A DNA stretch of 64,000 bases. Source: Hirundichthys speculiger (taxonomy: Eukaryota > Chordata > Actinopteri > Beloniformes > Exocoetidae). A program made the position numbers and the translations under genes. Below the pieces are notes generated by a model. The model was not told where the DNA came from, ran no database searches, and worked only from the letters and a program-made list of their open reading frames with translations. Where the stretch lies: positions 372,001 through 436,000 of the forward strand of contig JAGFBZ010002398.1 of NCBI GenBank assembly GCA_018398805.1, in the 5' to 3' direction. Below, piece after piece: positions 34,701 to 42,483 of the stretch. Position 1 is the stretch's first letter. Each line of letters starts with the position of its first letter.

Positions 34701-36070
34701 TGCCTTCCCTCCAACAGGACAGTATCGTGGAAACGCCCCAAGACCAGGAGCCGAGTGACGGTCACAGAGAGTCCCAGCAAGACTGGTGGAGGGGAGACTT
34801 CCACGGCAGCCTCCACTACCACAGCTACTTCGGAGGGCAGCCAGACGAGGAAGTGGGTTTTGGCGAGACGCTCAAGAACCCCCAGGAGGACAACAGCCAA
34901 GATTTCGACAGTCGTTACGACTACGTGGTGTGCGAGGAGGGGGAGGAGGTGGCATGCGCGCCCGTGCCCGATGAATTCAATCCTTGCGAGGACATAATGG
35001 GCTTTGGGTTCCTCCGGGTGTCCGTGTGGTTTGTGAGTCTGCTTGCTGTTTTGGGAAATGCGCTGGTGCTCCTGGTGCTGCTCACCAGTCACTACAAGCT
35101 CTCGGTTTCCCGCTTCCTCATGTGCCACCTGGCCTTCGCAGACCTGTGCATGGGGATTTACCTGCTGCTCATCGCCTCCGTAGACCTCCACACCCGGTCC
35201 GAGTACTTCAACCATGCCATCGACTGGCAGACGGGCCCCGGTTGTGGACTTGCAGGGTTCTTTACGGTCTTCTCCAGCGAGCTGTCCATCTACACCCTGA
35301 CAGTGATCACTCTTGAGAGGTGGTATGCCATCACTTTTGCTATGCGTCTGGACCGCAAGCTGCGTCTGCACCATGCGGCAGCCGCCATGTTGGGCGGCTG
35401 GATCTTCTGCCTCTTCCTGGCCTTGCTCCCACTGGTTGGGGTGAGCAGTTACCAGAAGGTCAGCATTTGTCTCCCAATGGACACCCAGTCCACAGTCTCT
35501 CAGGTATACATCTTGTCCGTGTTGGTTCTGAACATCCTGGCCTTTTTTGTCATCTGTGCCTGCTACATTAGGATCTACTGCGAAGTGCACAACCCCCACT
35601 ACCGTTCCGGATCTAAGGATACCAACATTGCTAAGCGCATGGCTGTCCTCATCTTCACTGACTTCTTGTGCATGGCACCTATTTCCTTCTACGCCATGTC
35701 CGCCGTGCTAGACCGGCCCCTCATCACTGTCTCCAACTCTAAGATTTTACTGGTCCTCTTCTACCCCCTCAACTCCTGCGCCAACCCCTTCCTCTACGCC
35801 ATCTTCACAAAGGCCTTCAGGGGAGACGTTTTCATCCTCCTCAGCAAGGTGGGCCTATGTCAGCATCAAGCCCAGCTGTTCAGAGGCCAAACGGTCTCGT
35901 CAAAGGGCAGCAGCGGGATTTCTCAGGTCCGTAGAAACAAGCTTAAGAAAGCAGGAGGCATAGGCCAGGAAGAAGTACCCATCCACCTGAAGAGGTGCTC
36001 CAGACATACCTACCACCAAGCAATCAGCCAACAAACAAGCCCCGAGGAGAGCCACGGCATGGACACGTGA
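6041..36070 (+). CDS. tshr: Thyrotropin receptor (TSHR), ten exons, with frame lesions in exons 6 and 7
   Basis: Cell-surface GPCR for thyroid-stimulating hormone, coupling mainly to Gs. Ten exons: 6041-6234, 15174-15245, 16608-16682, 20252-20326, 21399-21473, 21967-22045, 22660-22729, 26533-26610, 34099-34287, 34624-36070. In the family frame the protein would have 783 residues: signal peptide about 1-22, Cys cap C33/C37/C39/C49, leucine-rich repeats in exons 2-8, hinge from exon 9 (YPSHCC), Tyr-sulfation motif DSRYDYVVC near 400, seven helices from about 428 to 696 with ERW at 533-535 and NPFLY at 689-693. [15 protein letters not shown] and the synteny favour TSHR over FSHR or LHCGR. Exons 6 and 7 each carry one extra base, so straight translation ends after about 210 residues, giving only the N-terminal repeats and no membrane domain. 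Pseudogene, damaged allele and consensus error are all open. Confidence 0.92.
6235..7019. other. tshr intron 1, proximal part
   Basis: AT-rich intron sequence; no exon, RNA gene or element recognised. Confidence 0.4.
7020..7101 (+). repeat. Short retroelement-like tail ending in (AACTG)n
   Basis: Ends GATACAAATAAACTGAACTGAACTGAAA, the same type of 3' tail seen near 23880 and 33680. Probably the 3' end of a non-LTR element. Confidence 0.35.
7252..8325. mobile_element. CGATA-rich DNA transposon remnant, probably composite
   Basis: The left end ATCTCACGATACGATACACGATAC is roughly the inverse of the right end GTATCATGATACATATCGTATTGTGAGAT. More CGATA/TATCG clusters sit at about 7575-7640, 7980-8035 and 8230-8280, suggesting one or more related elements nested together. 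This pattern is typical of fish hAT-type nonautonomous elements. No transposase found. Confidence 0.5.
8359..8420. repeat. Poly-C / CCACC low-complexity tract
   Basis: A run of about 20 C followed by CCACCACCACCACA. A poly-G run also lies at 7851-7863. Such tracts are prone to length error. Confidence 0.85.
8426..9800. other. tshr intron 1, no gene seen
   Basis: Several short open frames but none with a recognisable domain, splice context or codon bias. No element ends recognised. Confidence 0.4.
9800..10200 (+). mobile_element. Deletion derivative of a fish DNA transposon
   Basis: The phrases ATGTTGAAACTGAGACATTTTACC, GGCAGCAGGTCAATAACATGACTGAGTATAAAAGG and the terminal CATCCAAACTTTTTTTGGAACTGGGGTT resemble a widespread fish nonautonomous element recalled from memory. 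The class cannot be fixed from this copy. Confidence 0.4.
10215..10830. mobile_element. hAT-type nonautonomous element with perfect 8-bp target duplication
   Basis: Ends CAGGGGTGTCTGACTC and GTTTGGCACATGTG are imperfect inverted repeats, flanked by TTCTAATT on both sides (10207-10214 and 10831-10838). Internal GAGGGCCACAT and GGCCCGCGGGCC phrases fit this hAT/Charlie-like group. 616 bp, no transposase. Confidence 0.88.
10840..12650. other. tshr intron 1, no gene seen
   Basis: Unique-looking intron sequence. No exon or element supported. Confidence 0.4.
12655..12880 (+). repeat. Dispersed repeat, copy A
   Basis: CTAGAGCTGATTGG...TGAATCAGGAATCATGAGTC...GGAAACACCGCGGACTCAGATGATT matches the reverse complement of 59900-60215 in the same order. 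Copy A holds one GGAAACAC...CAGATGATT unit, copy B three. Confidence 0.7.
12893..13830. mobile_element. hAT-type nonautonomous element, 938 bp
   Basis: Near-perfect terminal inverted repeats CAGTGGTTCTCAACTGGT and ACCAGTTGAGAACCACTG, flanked by ATGTAAGT (12885-12892) and ATCTAAGT (13831-13838), 7 of 8 matching. Contains an internal pair of related AACAGTGCAACCACTGAGCAG blocks (about 13235 and 13450) and a poly-T run of about 34 at 13706-13738. Confidence 0.88.
13840..15170. other. tshr intron 1, distal part, no gene seen
   Basis: AT-rich. Ends in the polypyrimidine TTTTTCTTTTTAACCAG acceptor of exon 2. Nothing else recognised. Confidence 0.4.
15174..15245 (+). CDS. tshr: tshr exon 2: leucine-rich repeat
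   Basis: 72 nt, the same length as in mammals. Encodes [19 protein letters not shown] then INISR, matching the LKLIETHLRTIPSHAF repeat. Acceptor AACCAG|ATGG, donor AT|GTGAGT. Confidence 0.9.
15940..16400. repeat. Palindromic minisatellite built on a 13-bp unit
   Basis: The unit GGTAATGTATACG and its reverse complement CGTATACATTACC alternate around the centre GGTATGGAACCCC. The centre phrase TATGGAACCCC starts at 15956, 16018, 16067, 16129, 16191, 16266 and 16341, so spacings are 62, 49, 62, 62, 75, 75: a 49-bp core plus 0, 1 or 2 extra 13-bp units. The array ends with an inverted centre (GGGGTTCCATACC, about 16387-16400). Arms are nearly identical, so each centre can form a hairpin or cruciform. 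It sits in tshr intron 2, 200 bp before exon 3. Confidence 0.95.
16608..16682 (+). CDS. tshr: tshr exon 3: leucine-rich repeat
   Basis: 75 nt, the family length. Encodes [20 protein letters not shown] then RKITHI, close to mammalian [20 protein letters not shown]. Acceptor TTTTTAG, donor GTGAGT. Confidence 0.93.
17732..18564 (+). mobile_element. Harbinger-like nonautonomous element, copy 1
   Basis: Ends GGCCCTGATC and GATCAGGCCC, flanked by AAA on both sides. Subterminal CTTCCC.TTACCCG.. and CGCTACCCACT blocks are inverted. Internal phrases such as CGCTACCC, TTGCGGGTAG and TATGCATAATATAGCTGGTAG recur in the copies at 28545, 43925 and 61990. Confidence 0.7.
18570..20250. other. tshr intron 3, no gene seen
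   Basis: Unique-looking intron with an A-rich stretch at 19430-19460. Nothing else recognised. Confidence 0.4.
20252..20326 (+). CDS. tshr: tshr exon 4: leucine-rich repeat
   Basis: 75 nt, the family length. Encodes [20 protein letters not shown] then NLKYL. Acceptor TTTCAG, donor GTAAGT. Confidence 0.93.
20498..20716. mobile_element. hAT-type MITE, 219 bp, perfect target duplication
   Basis: Ends CAGTGCTTCTCGATTATTT and TATTTGAGAAGGACTG, flanked by GTTTAGCT on both sides (20490-20497, 20717-20724). Includes an A17 run. Confidence 0.85.
21399..21473 (+). CDS. tshr: tshr exon 5: leucine-rich repeat
   Basis: 75 nt, the family length. Encodes [20 protein letters not shown] then MNFIL, matching mammalian GIFNTGLKMFPDL. 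Acceptor ATTCAG, donor GTAAGT. Confidence 0.93.
21967..22045 (+). CDS. tshr: tshr exon 6: leucine-rich repeat with one extra base
   Basis: 79 nt against the family length of 78. It starts in frame as EVVDHPYIS, then the conserved [16 protein letters not shown] reads only in the next frame. The shift falls at the GG of TCTGGAGATC (21995-21996). Splice sites TTTGCAG and GTGAGA are otherwise good; no alternative donor or acceptor restores a 78-nt exon. Confidence 0.85.
22660..22729 (+). CDS. tshr: tshr exon 7: leucine-rich repeat with one extra base
   Basis: 70 nt against the family length of 69. Encodes [17 protein letters not shown], then the expected TKLDQ reads only after a shift at GGGAAC (22709-22713). 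If exon 6 is read as it stands, exon 7 is entered in phase 0 and stops at the TAG at 22720-22722. Acceptor TTGCCAG, donor GTAAGT. Confidence 0.85.
22730..23690. other. tshr intron 7, proximal part
   Basis: No exon seen. 22920-23010 has a phrase (GTCAGTCCATATGAAGTAGGGATCATGCCCCCTGGTG) that looks repeat-derived, but no ends were found. Confidence 0.35.
23700..23905 (+). repeat. Non-LTR retroelement-like 3' tail, copy 1
   Basis: Shares GGGAAGTTTTT, TCGGGGGTCACG.TTTGGGTCTCTGAAAAG, ACAATTTGCATTGCAATAGACACTATACAAATAAAGTTGATTTGAACTGAA with 33500-33700. The tail of short GAACT/GAATT repeats suggests the 3' end of an L2-like LINE. Confidence 0.5.
24290..25020 (+). mobile_element. Tc1-like remnant, split by a hAT insertion
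   Basis: 24310-24409 (AGAAGGGTCTGATTATTGTTTTGCATCAAGC...GAGATTGCTGAAAGTAAAACTGG) and 24795-24850 (AACGCACTAAAACCCTGAAGGACAGTGATGAACCATCATGTTC) read as consecutive parts of a Tc1 transposase N-terminal coding region, separated by the hAT element at 24410-24794. Confidence 0.55.
24410..24794. mobile_element. hAT-type MITE nested in a Tc1 remnant
   Basis: Ends CAGTGATTCTCAAAGTGTGG and TTCTGAAGTTGGGAATGACTG, flanked by GTCCAACG and ATCCAACG (7 of 8). Typical GGGCCGCGGCCCCCTGGTGGGCC subterminal block. 385 bp. Confidence 0.8.
25030..26525. other. tshr intron 7, distal part, no gene seen
   Basis: AT-rich intron. Nothing recognised apart from short homopolymers. Confidence 0.4.
26533..26610 (+). 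CDS. tshr: tshr exon 8: leucine-rich repeat
   Basis: 78 nt, the family length. Encodes [19 protein letters not shown] then TTSGPMLL, matching mammalian YLNKNKYLTVIDKDAF. Acceptor GTCCAG, donor GTAAGT. Confidence 0.92.
26887..27324 (-). mobile_element. Dispersed repeat of the GCGCAGACCTCCGCCAAG family, copy 1
   Basis: Starts AGAAAAGTACTTGGAGAGCGCAGACCTCCGCC and ends TTACCTCCTTGGCAGAGGT. The body (GAGATATTGAGAAACAACATTTT, AACTCCTGAAAATTTCATCA, ACAGACAGACAGACAG) matches 53149-53694 in inverse orientation. Both ends carry an inverted ACCTC-type motif. A DNA element is likely; family not assigned. Confidence 0.65.
27325..28540. other. tshr intron 8, unassigned
   Basis: Several overlapping short open frames around 27650-28300 but no recognisable domain. 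They may be decayed transposon coding sequence next to the element at 28545. Confidence 0.3.
28545..28948 (+). mobile_element. Harbinger-like element, copy 2 (internal deletion)
   Basis: Ends GGCCCCGATCGTACACCTCCCGC and GATCGGGCCC, with a 3-bp duplication ATA on both sides. Subterminal CCCGCTACCCGCAAATTGCGGGT is near-identical to copies 1 and 4. The middle present in copy 1 is missing. Confidence 0.75.
28950..29506. other. tshr intron 8, no gene seen
   Basis: Nothing recognised. Confidence 0.35.
29515..30776. mobile_element. hAT-type element, 1262 bp
   Basis: Ends TAGAGGTGCGCGATAACTATC and ACAGTTATCGTGCATCCCTA, flanked by TATACAAC (29507-29514) and TATACGAC (30777-30784), 7 of 8 matching. 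ATCGG/CCGAT clusters sit near both ends. A 98-codon AT-rich frame at 30292-30588 has no recognisable domain. Confidence 0.78.
30785..32750. other. tshr intron 8, no gene seen
   Basis: Unique-looking intron. Open frames at 31709-31903 and 32368-32847 show no known domain. Confidence 0.35.
32760..33180 (-). mobile_element. Probable Tc1-like remnant, minus strand
   Basis: The phrase CCAGACCATAACAGAACCTCCACCATGTTTTACTG is the inverse of the Tc1 transposase stretch just before its GCF motif. Flanking sequence is decayed and no ends were found. Confidence 0.45.
33468..33702 (+). repeat. Non-LTR retroelement-like 3' tail, copy 2
   Basis: Includes AAGGGGAGTTTTTCCTTGCCAG, GGGGGTCATGTTCTGGGTCTCTGAAAAGCGCCTAGATACAATTTG and a GAATTGAACTGAACTGA tail; same family as 23700-23905. 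Confidence 0.5.
34099..34287 (+). CDS. tshr: tshr exon 9: last repeat and start of hinge
   Basis: 189 nt, the family length. Encodes [20 protein letters not shown], a LKKLP motif, and [14 protein letters not shown], the Cys pair that disulfide-links to the post-hinge segment. The donor GTGCGC is weaker than at the other exons. Confidence 0.92.
34624..36070 (+). CDS. tshr: tshr exon 10: hinge, seven-transmembrane domain, cytoplasmic tail
   Basis: 1447 nt ending in TGA, one unbroken frame. The hinge is long and His/Gln/Glu-rich and includes [18 protein letters not shown] leads into TM1. Helices and loops are strongly conserved: [86 protein letters not shown]. The tail after HQAQLFRGQ is basic, then Gln/Ser/Glu-rich, and ends GMDT; it lacks the mammalian C-terminal TVL. 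Amino-acid conservation looks like that of a functional receptor, which contrasts with exons 6 and 7. Confidence 0.96.
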
Positions 36071-36412
36071 GCCGAACTCCAGCTTTAAAGCAGTGGAGCG
36101 TGACAGGTTCAGGTCAGAGAGCGGACGCCTTGGAAGCGTTTGTGGACAGATCTATTTGGAAATTTAACAGAAAGCTCCCAGTGTTCTGTATCTGCTTCAG
36201 TTTTCAGACAAAGTTCAGCTGTTTTCATAATTTTGGCTGTGATGATTTTATGGTTCCAGTTGTTGGAAAATTTTAAGTGTCACTGAAATACGAACCTGAC
36301 TACATCTCACTTGCAGCCCTTTGTTTTCTACTGGAGTGGTTAGAATAGTGCCGGTATCATTTTCTGACAGGAATAACAGCAACACTTAAAATTCAGGCAC
36401 ATGTAACAGTGA

Positions 36413-36480
36413 AATAAAATATATTTCTTTTCAGTATCTCTATTATATGTTGAGTGTTATTGATGATAACAGGGAATAAA
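36413..36480 (+). terminator. Candidate tshr polyadenylation signals
   Basis: AATAAA at 36413-36418 and again at 36475-36480, about 345 and 405 bases after the stop codon. Another lies near 37590. Which is used cannot be told from sequence. Confidence 0.5.
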
Positions 36481-38840
36481 AAAAAAAAAAATCTTAAACC
36501 CTTCCACTTACAGTACGTTAACCTTTCAGAGATGAATTATCTGTGATTATAAGGTGCTTTCAGGCTGCAGGAACTTTTTGATATTTCCTATAACTATTGG
36601 AAGAAGTTTTCCTTGAAACCATCGCAAAGTTAAGCATTTATTGAGCTACGATACAGTAGAAGAAGAATGATGTGATTGTCACCATCCACTCGCTGGCCAG
36701 TTGTGTCACTTCCATGTTTCTGTGTGTGGTTTTAATGCAACCAGAGAGCCAATGAAGGTTTGTTGAACTCCGCGGTCCATAACCTTCAGAAATACCCGAG
36801 AGCTGTTTGGTCCGAATGCTGCTTGTTGTTTTGTAGAACAGCCTGCTGGTTCAGTGCCGTTCGAGAGTGGAAGCTTTGTACAGTTCAGGACAATATGAAA
36901 ACACAGCATTTGTTTTTGCGTTATATTACAGGAACATTATATAGCAATACCTCCTTTACACGAGGGCAGCATATCATAAGAAAGTTCTAGTTTCAGCCCC
37001 CTAACATTCAACGGGCCTCATTCATGAAACTTCATTCATTCATGGCGTTCATTGAAAACGTTAGCCGTTTCAAATTTTTCGTAGCTACAAACAAAATTTA
37101 CTCCCGCCTCCGACCACGTGTGAGTGCACATAAATATTGCTAACACATTTGAAGTGCAACACGTTTATCTTAATTGATGGGCATTTCACATATTGAAACT
37201 TCAGATTGTGTTTCTTGAAGCGTCAGTGGACTGATTAAATTGACTTTATGTGCACCAACGGTACCATGAACCCGTGTTGGATTCCTGACCGAGGTTTCTC
37301 AGATAATAGAAACGTCGTTGTCTGCAGAAGAGAGTTTTGCTGACTTGCATTCATGTCTGCTTTTTAAATCCAAAATCCTTTTCAAACCACTTTCACTTCA
37401 CCATGTAAATAAATATAAGATTGTGATTGAAGACATATGGATGACAAACAAAAACATGTTGCAACTTTTCTGCATTTTTTTTTCTCAGATTTGAAACAGG
37501 AACTGTGTTTTCACAGTACGCCTGGACTGTGGAAATGTGCTTTTTTGTGGCATATACTTGCATCAAATAGATGTATCTTTTAAATAGAGTAATAAAATAT
37601 TTGTCTACTTTTTGTCTTTTTGCTTATTTGTGACGTTACCAAATAACCTCTTCCTTTTTTTATCCAGAAAACAACTTCACAAAGTGACCTTCTCATCACC
37701 CAGGAACATGTGATATACCTCTAAAAGTAAACATAAGATGTGTTTTCATTATTAGCACGTTTCTACAAATTGCGCGCAGGTATGAAAAATCACAAATCCA
37801 TACTGCTGAAGCGGAGTCTCTCCTTTGGAATGCCACGGTTGCTTTTCTAATACGATCCTGATGTTTTTCCATCCTTCTGCGGAAACTAGTGACTTATACA
37901 ATCAGAGGAGATAGCTTTGCCTTCGCTGGGAGAGCTTAAAGCAAATACAGCTGAGGCACGTGTGAGCAGCGCTGCTGTCACATGTGTGATATTGAACTAG
38001 TAAGTGTTAAAAGACACCCACTTCCAATGGCAGCTTAACATCTGGTTAGCATTTCATCTGCTAGGTGTTTCAGTCCACAAATGGACAAGGGAGGGGGGCT
38101 TTTCCAGGAAAAACCATCATTTCAGCTATTTTTTTTTTTCTTCTAAATTTTGCTTGCATATTTGCTTTGAAGGTTTTTCTTTTTGGGCCAGATTTTTGCA
38201 CATTTGGTTTCAGCAACGACACTGAAGAGTTCCCAGCTAAACTGTACATCACTTTGATACATCAAAGGATAGCAGTTGGTTGAAATTTACAGACTGGAAA
38301 GACTTCAAGGTTTAATCTGTTTCAAAGGGGCTACATCCGGCTTTCTAACCTGTCATCAACACAGAAGTTGCAAAACTTGCAGTTCTTCCAACGACCACTG
38401 GGGGGCTGGCTCTGAAAGCACTGACCCTCATGTTAAAATGTCCAGTTTTATGGAAGAAATAAGCATACAGTAAGGTACAAAAAAATGGTTTTGGAATTAT
38501 TTAAAGATGTAAGTTTATGCATAATTAGGCTTGAGTTTTTTTTTGCATTGTTGTCTACGGTGTTACACGATTAGCTTTAGCTGCTTAACACTTTAGGTGA
38601 ATTTGACTTGTGAGCTGTGAATAAAGCGATAACATGACTTGCACAATGTGCTCTTTATTCAATACATTTAATTATTTAATAATAATTTATTTATCCCTGC
38701 AGTAACTTTCATTGTGCATATTTCTCCAATGATTCATTGTAGAAGGTTAATGCTGTGTTCAGGAAGAATCTCCTATAGCAGATCTGAAGAAGCCTCTGAC
38801 TGAAGACACTGTTGCTGAATCATTGTGTTGTGAAGAGGAT
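36481..38840. other. Intergenic sequence downstream of tshr
   Basis: No gene. 37012-37060 (GGGCCTCATTCATGAAAC) resembles the end of a fish MITE. 38360-38450 (CTTCCAACGACCACTGGGGGGCTGGCTCTGAAAGC...TTAAAATGTCCAG) resembles a common fish interspersed repeat. Neither has clear ends. Confidence 0.35.
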
Positions 38841-38849
38841 GCTCAGGGT

Positions 38850-39740
38850 TGTCCGTGATGTTTTTTCATTTTTATGATGTATCTTTATTTGCACAGTCAG
38901 CTCCAGAAGGCTCCAGAACAGAGCCAGCCTTCTTCATCCGTTTGTTCAGTTTCTTTAAGTCTCTGGCTCTGATGCTGCTCCTCCAACAGATGACTGCAGA
39001 TTGGATTGAACTCTCCACAACAAACTGATAGAAGATATGTAACATCTTGCTGCAAACACTGAAGGATTTGATCTTCCTCAAGAAGTAAAGTCTGTTCTGT
39101 CCCTCCTCATAAACAGCATCAGTGTTGCGTCTCCAGGTTGCATCCAGGTAAACACAGAGGTACCGGTATTTAAACTCCTCCATCACCTCCACTTCTTCTC
39201 CCATGGTTTAAATACTGTTTGACTTAATCCTGGTCCTCCTAAAATCCACAATCATCCCCTTTGTCTTGTTCACATTCAAGATGAGATGACTGTTCCCACA
39301 CAACGCCACACAGCAGTCCACCAGTCCCTTCAAGTCTCTTGTCCATCACTGATTCACCCCACAACTGCAGAGTCATTTGAATATTCCTGCAGATGACAGG
39401 ACTCTGACTGCTACTGGAAGTCTGAGGTGTACAGAGTGAAGAGGAGTGGTGAGAGTATAGTTCCCTGTGGTGCTCCTGTGCAACCATTCAGTCTCCCAAA
39501 CTGTGGTCTGTTTGTCCGGTAGTTGGTAATCCAGGTGATTGTGGAGGCATCGTTCTGTGTCTTCTGGAGGTTCTAGAACCTTCTCCTGGCCCAGGACCTG
39601 CAGCCTTGCTCCAGTTTAGTCTCTCCAACTGTCTCTTCACCTGACTGCTAGAGACAAAGGAAGAGGGGGGGCCCATAATCTCCCGATGTGGTTGGAGACA
39701 ACGATAGAACAGCAGTAAGATATATGACTTAGTCATAGCT
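38850..39740 (-). mobile_element. Decayed LINE reverse transcriptase fragment
   Basis: On the minus strand 39204-38872 encodes MGEEVEVMEEFKYRYLCVYLD followed by a RLYFLRKIKSFSVC segment, matching the C-terminal part of Rex1/L2-type reverse transcriptases. About 300 bases upstream (39487-39420) another frame gives GCTGAPQGTILSPLLFTLYTSDF-type sequence, the conserved RT block before the active site. Frames are broken several times, so it is dead. Confidence 0.75.
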
Positions 39741-39749
39741 TAATGGCAT

Positions 39750-42480
39750 TAGCTTAATTCTACTAACAGACTACTTGGCCTACCGGGTCCAGGGTTGATG
39801 CGTACCTAGGTAGCCAGAAGCAGCTGCCCTCAATTAAAGGCTGCTAGCTAGAGCTAACTGAAGATGTGTTAATATACATTGGAATTAATATGCCCTCAGT
39901 TTTTGTTATATTTGACTAAGTAACTCATTTTCATGTAAAGGAAGTTTTGATTGGCAAAATGATGGTGCACGACTGTTCTGACGTACAAGTATAAACGACG
40001 CATGTGCGCAGTAATAAAGTTCTCTCATGTTAAAAACCCAAACTGAGCATGTGTGAGCGTTTTTTTTTTTCAGGTTCTTTAAATTGTCTAATAGCTATAT
40101 CTAAGGAAACTGCACAACCCGTTTGTATGCTATACTTTGTTAACAAGATGGCTAGCCTGTTAGCCTCTAGCTTGTCAGCTGAAATCTCTTGCTGTAACTG
40201 GAAGCAGCTGGATGCTCTGGCATCACCCAGAGCCCTGAAAATTGGAATTTACAATTACGAAGTTCCTCAAATTCAAATTCTAGCCATTGTAACCATACAA
40301 AGCGTGATACAATATGCAGCACACCCAAAGCTCAGCTTTAATTTTATAAAACCATTTCCACCTAAACAAAACACCAAGCAACTAACTGAACACATCATGA
40401 AAAGATGGGAATGCAGAAAACCGGAAATAGTGACCAGCTGCTACAGGCTACAAACACCAGCTATGGCTAAGCTACAGGTTTTTAACAGTCAGAGGATCAC
40501 CAACTTTGTGACATATACTCATTGAACCAGCAAGTCCAATGACCAAAAAAAATTATTTTGAATTATTTCTGTTACAAAAGTCTACAAAAGCTGGATTACT
40601 GAGTAGCAATCTTAAATGAAACATACAATCTTTGCTTCGTTCTGATTGGATAATTCCTGAACTGACATGGATTGATGAACCGTCCCTCAATTCTGCTGCT
40701 GAGAAGATTCCACAGAGGTGTCAATCATCCACATCAGTCAGACAGATCCAGAGATACTATCTTCTACATACACCCACAGCTCAGCAGCTAAAGAGGTCAG
40801 ATGTATTCTTCATTTCAACACTTCTCCTGTAATCTCACCTTTATTTTGATACCAGATTTATCAAAATACACGTTCTAGCTGAATAAATATACTCATTTCA
40901 ATTAAGGTATGTTATTTTTGAGCAGGAATCTCAAAAGTGGGCCTCGTTAACATGAGATCTGAAATCCTAACACACTATTTTCCGTTAATAATTCTTGTCC
41001 ATGTCCTATCAGAAACCCAGCGAGAACCCTTCAAATGTAAGATTCACTGAACAAGATGATTCGCCTGGCTGCTCTAGTGAGGGTCTCCTTCCCTCCACTG
41101 CCTCCTAACATCAAATCACAGTTCACTCGTGTGCTCATGTCGAGGAAGATAAAAATTAAAGTCACTGCACGTTTTTCCCCGGGCGTCTGGGGGGAACGGT
41201 GGAGGGTGGTGGCAGGTACCTGATGTCCGTACAGGGGGAAAGAGGCTCCTCAGTCAGGATTATCATTTGGAATTTCAGGGAGGAACATGGGTGGGTCAAA
41301 TTAATAGGCAGAGCTGAGCAAACCAAATGTGACTCGGGCTTGATTTATTTTGACATTCTTCTTCTAACTGGTTCTCAGGCCTGACTGATTATTCCTATGC
41401 CGGTATTACAAATAAACCCACATGTGAGCCGTTCCTCAAATAAGCAGGGCAGAACCCGGTGATGCACCTCGCCGACACAAGATTAGGTTGCTGAACTCAA
41501 ATACAGTGGGGAAAGACTCATGAAAAGGACTGTTCAGAGAAAACAAGGCTCCTTTTACAAGATTTAGATTAGCCTCAGCCGCTAAAAGGAGGCGGAGGCC
41601 TTAAGTGTGCATCCAGCTCTTGATCTTGGAAACATAAAACCCCTGCGTTTATGTCGTCACTCCTTACGTTGGTCAGCATCAATGGTCCTCTTCAGGAGTC
41701 AAGTTCCTCTTTCCTACAGAAAGCTCTTGAATGGCAAGCGAAGTGAGGCAAAGAGTTTTTCGGCTGTTAAACATCCTTCCTCAGCAAGAACTTGTTCAAA
41801 AGTTCAGACATATGATGCACAGCCGTGGAGTAAAAATATTTGCCTTAGAATGGGTTTTACCAATTAAAATGAGGACATGTGGATGGCATAGATGGAATTC
41901 CTTTGTGTTCATAGGAAATGGCGTCTCGATCAGTAAAAAAAACATGTGACTAAGAGACAAACAAAAAAGAAATTCCAATTAGTCATGCGTGTCAGCTTCG
42001 GTGTCTGCACTTGGATGAAAAAAGGCTAATTGTTTTGGTAGTGATACACGCAAAGCCCTGTTTTTCTCCCTTCTAATTTTTTACAATCACTCCTTAATAG
42101 AAAGCACGAATGCGCTCAGGCCGCATGCAACTGAGCTGAAGCAGGAATGCGACACATAGAAGAAGAAGATTCATCACAACCAGATTTCCGTCGCAGCCAC
42201 CTTCCCTGGCAGACGTTCGTTCTCAAATCAAGACCTTAAACACACCCGCTCACGCACAACTGTCTTCCAATGACGTCTACAGCCACGTGCGTTTCTAGAT
42301 GATCCCATTACTGTGTGGGGAGGATAACGGTGCACTCAGATGTAATCTGCTAACTTTGTCAAATGCACACAATTTGGCTAATTGCTGCATGATGTGTGTC
42401 TGTTTCTGAGTCCCTAAACTCAACACAATTAAAAAAGACTTTAAAATCTTATGACCTATCTTTAAAGTGGTCATTTTATA
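39750..42480. other. Intergenic sequence, no gene seen
   Basis: A 158-codon open frame at 40049-40525 is unrelated to any family I recognise and lacks splice or promoter context. Rest featureless. Confidence 0.35.
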
Positions 42481-42483
42481 CTA

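Noticed and set aside
34649..35599. 316-codon open frame antisense to tshr exon 10
   Set aside because: It mirrors the receptor exon exactly, has no recognisable domain, and arises from the GC-rich codon use of the real gene.
6041..36070. FSHR or LHCGR rather than TSHR
   Set aside because: [24 protein letters not shown] and the CEP128/GTF2A1 neighbours are TSHR features; FSHR and LHCGR have ERWHTIT in that loop.
40049..40525. 158-codon frame as a possible gene
   Set aside because: No family resemblance, no neighbouring exons or promoter; composition matches the surrounding noncoding DNA.
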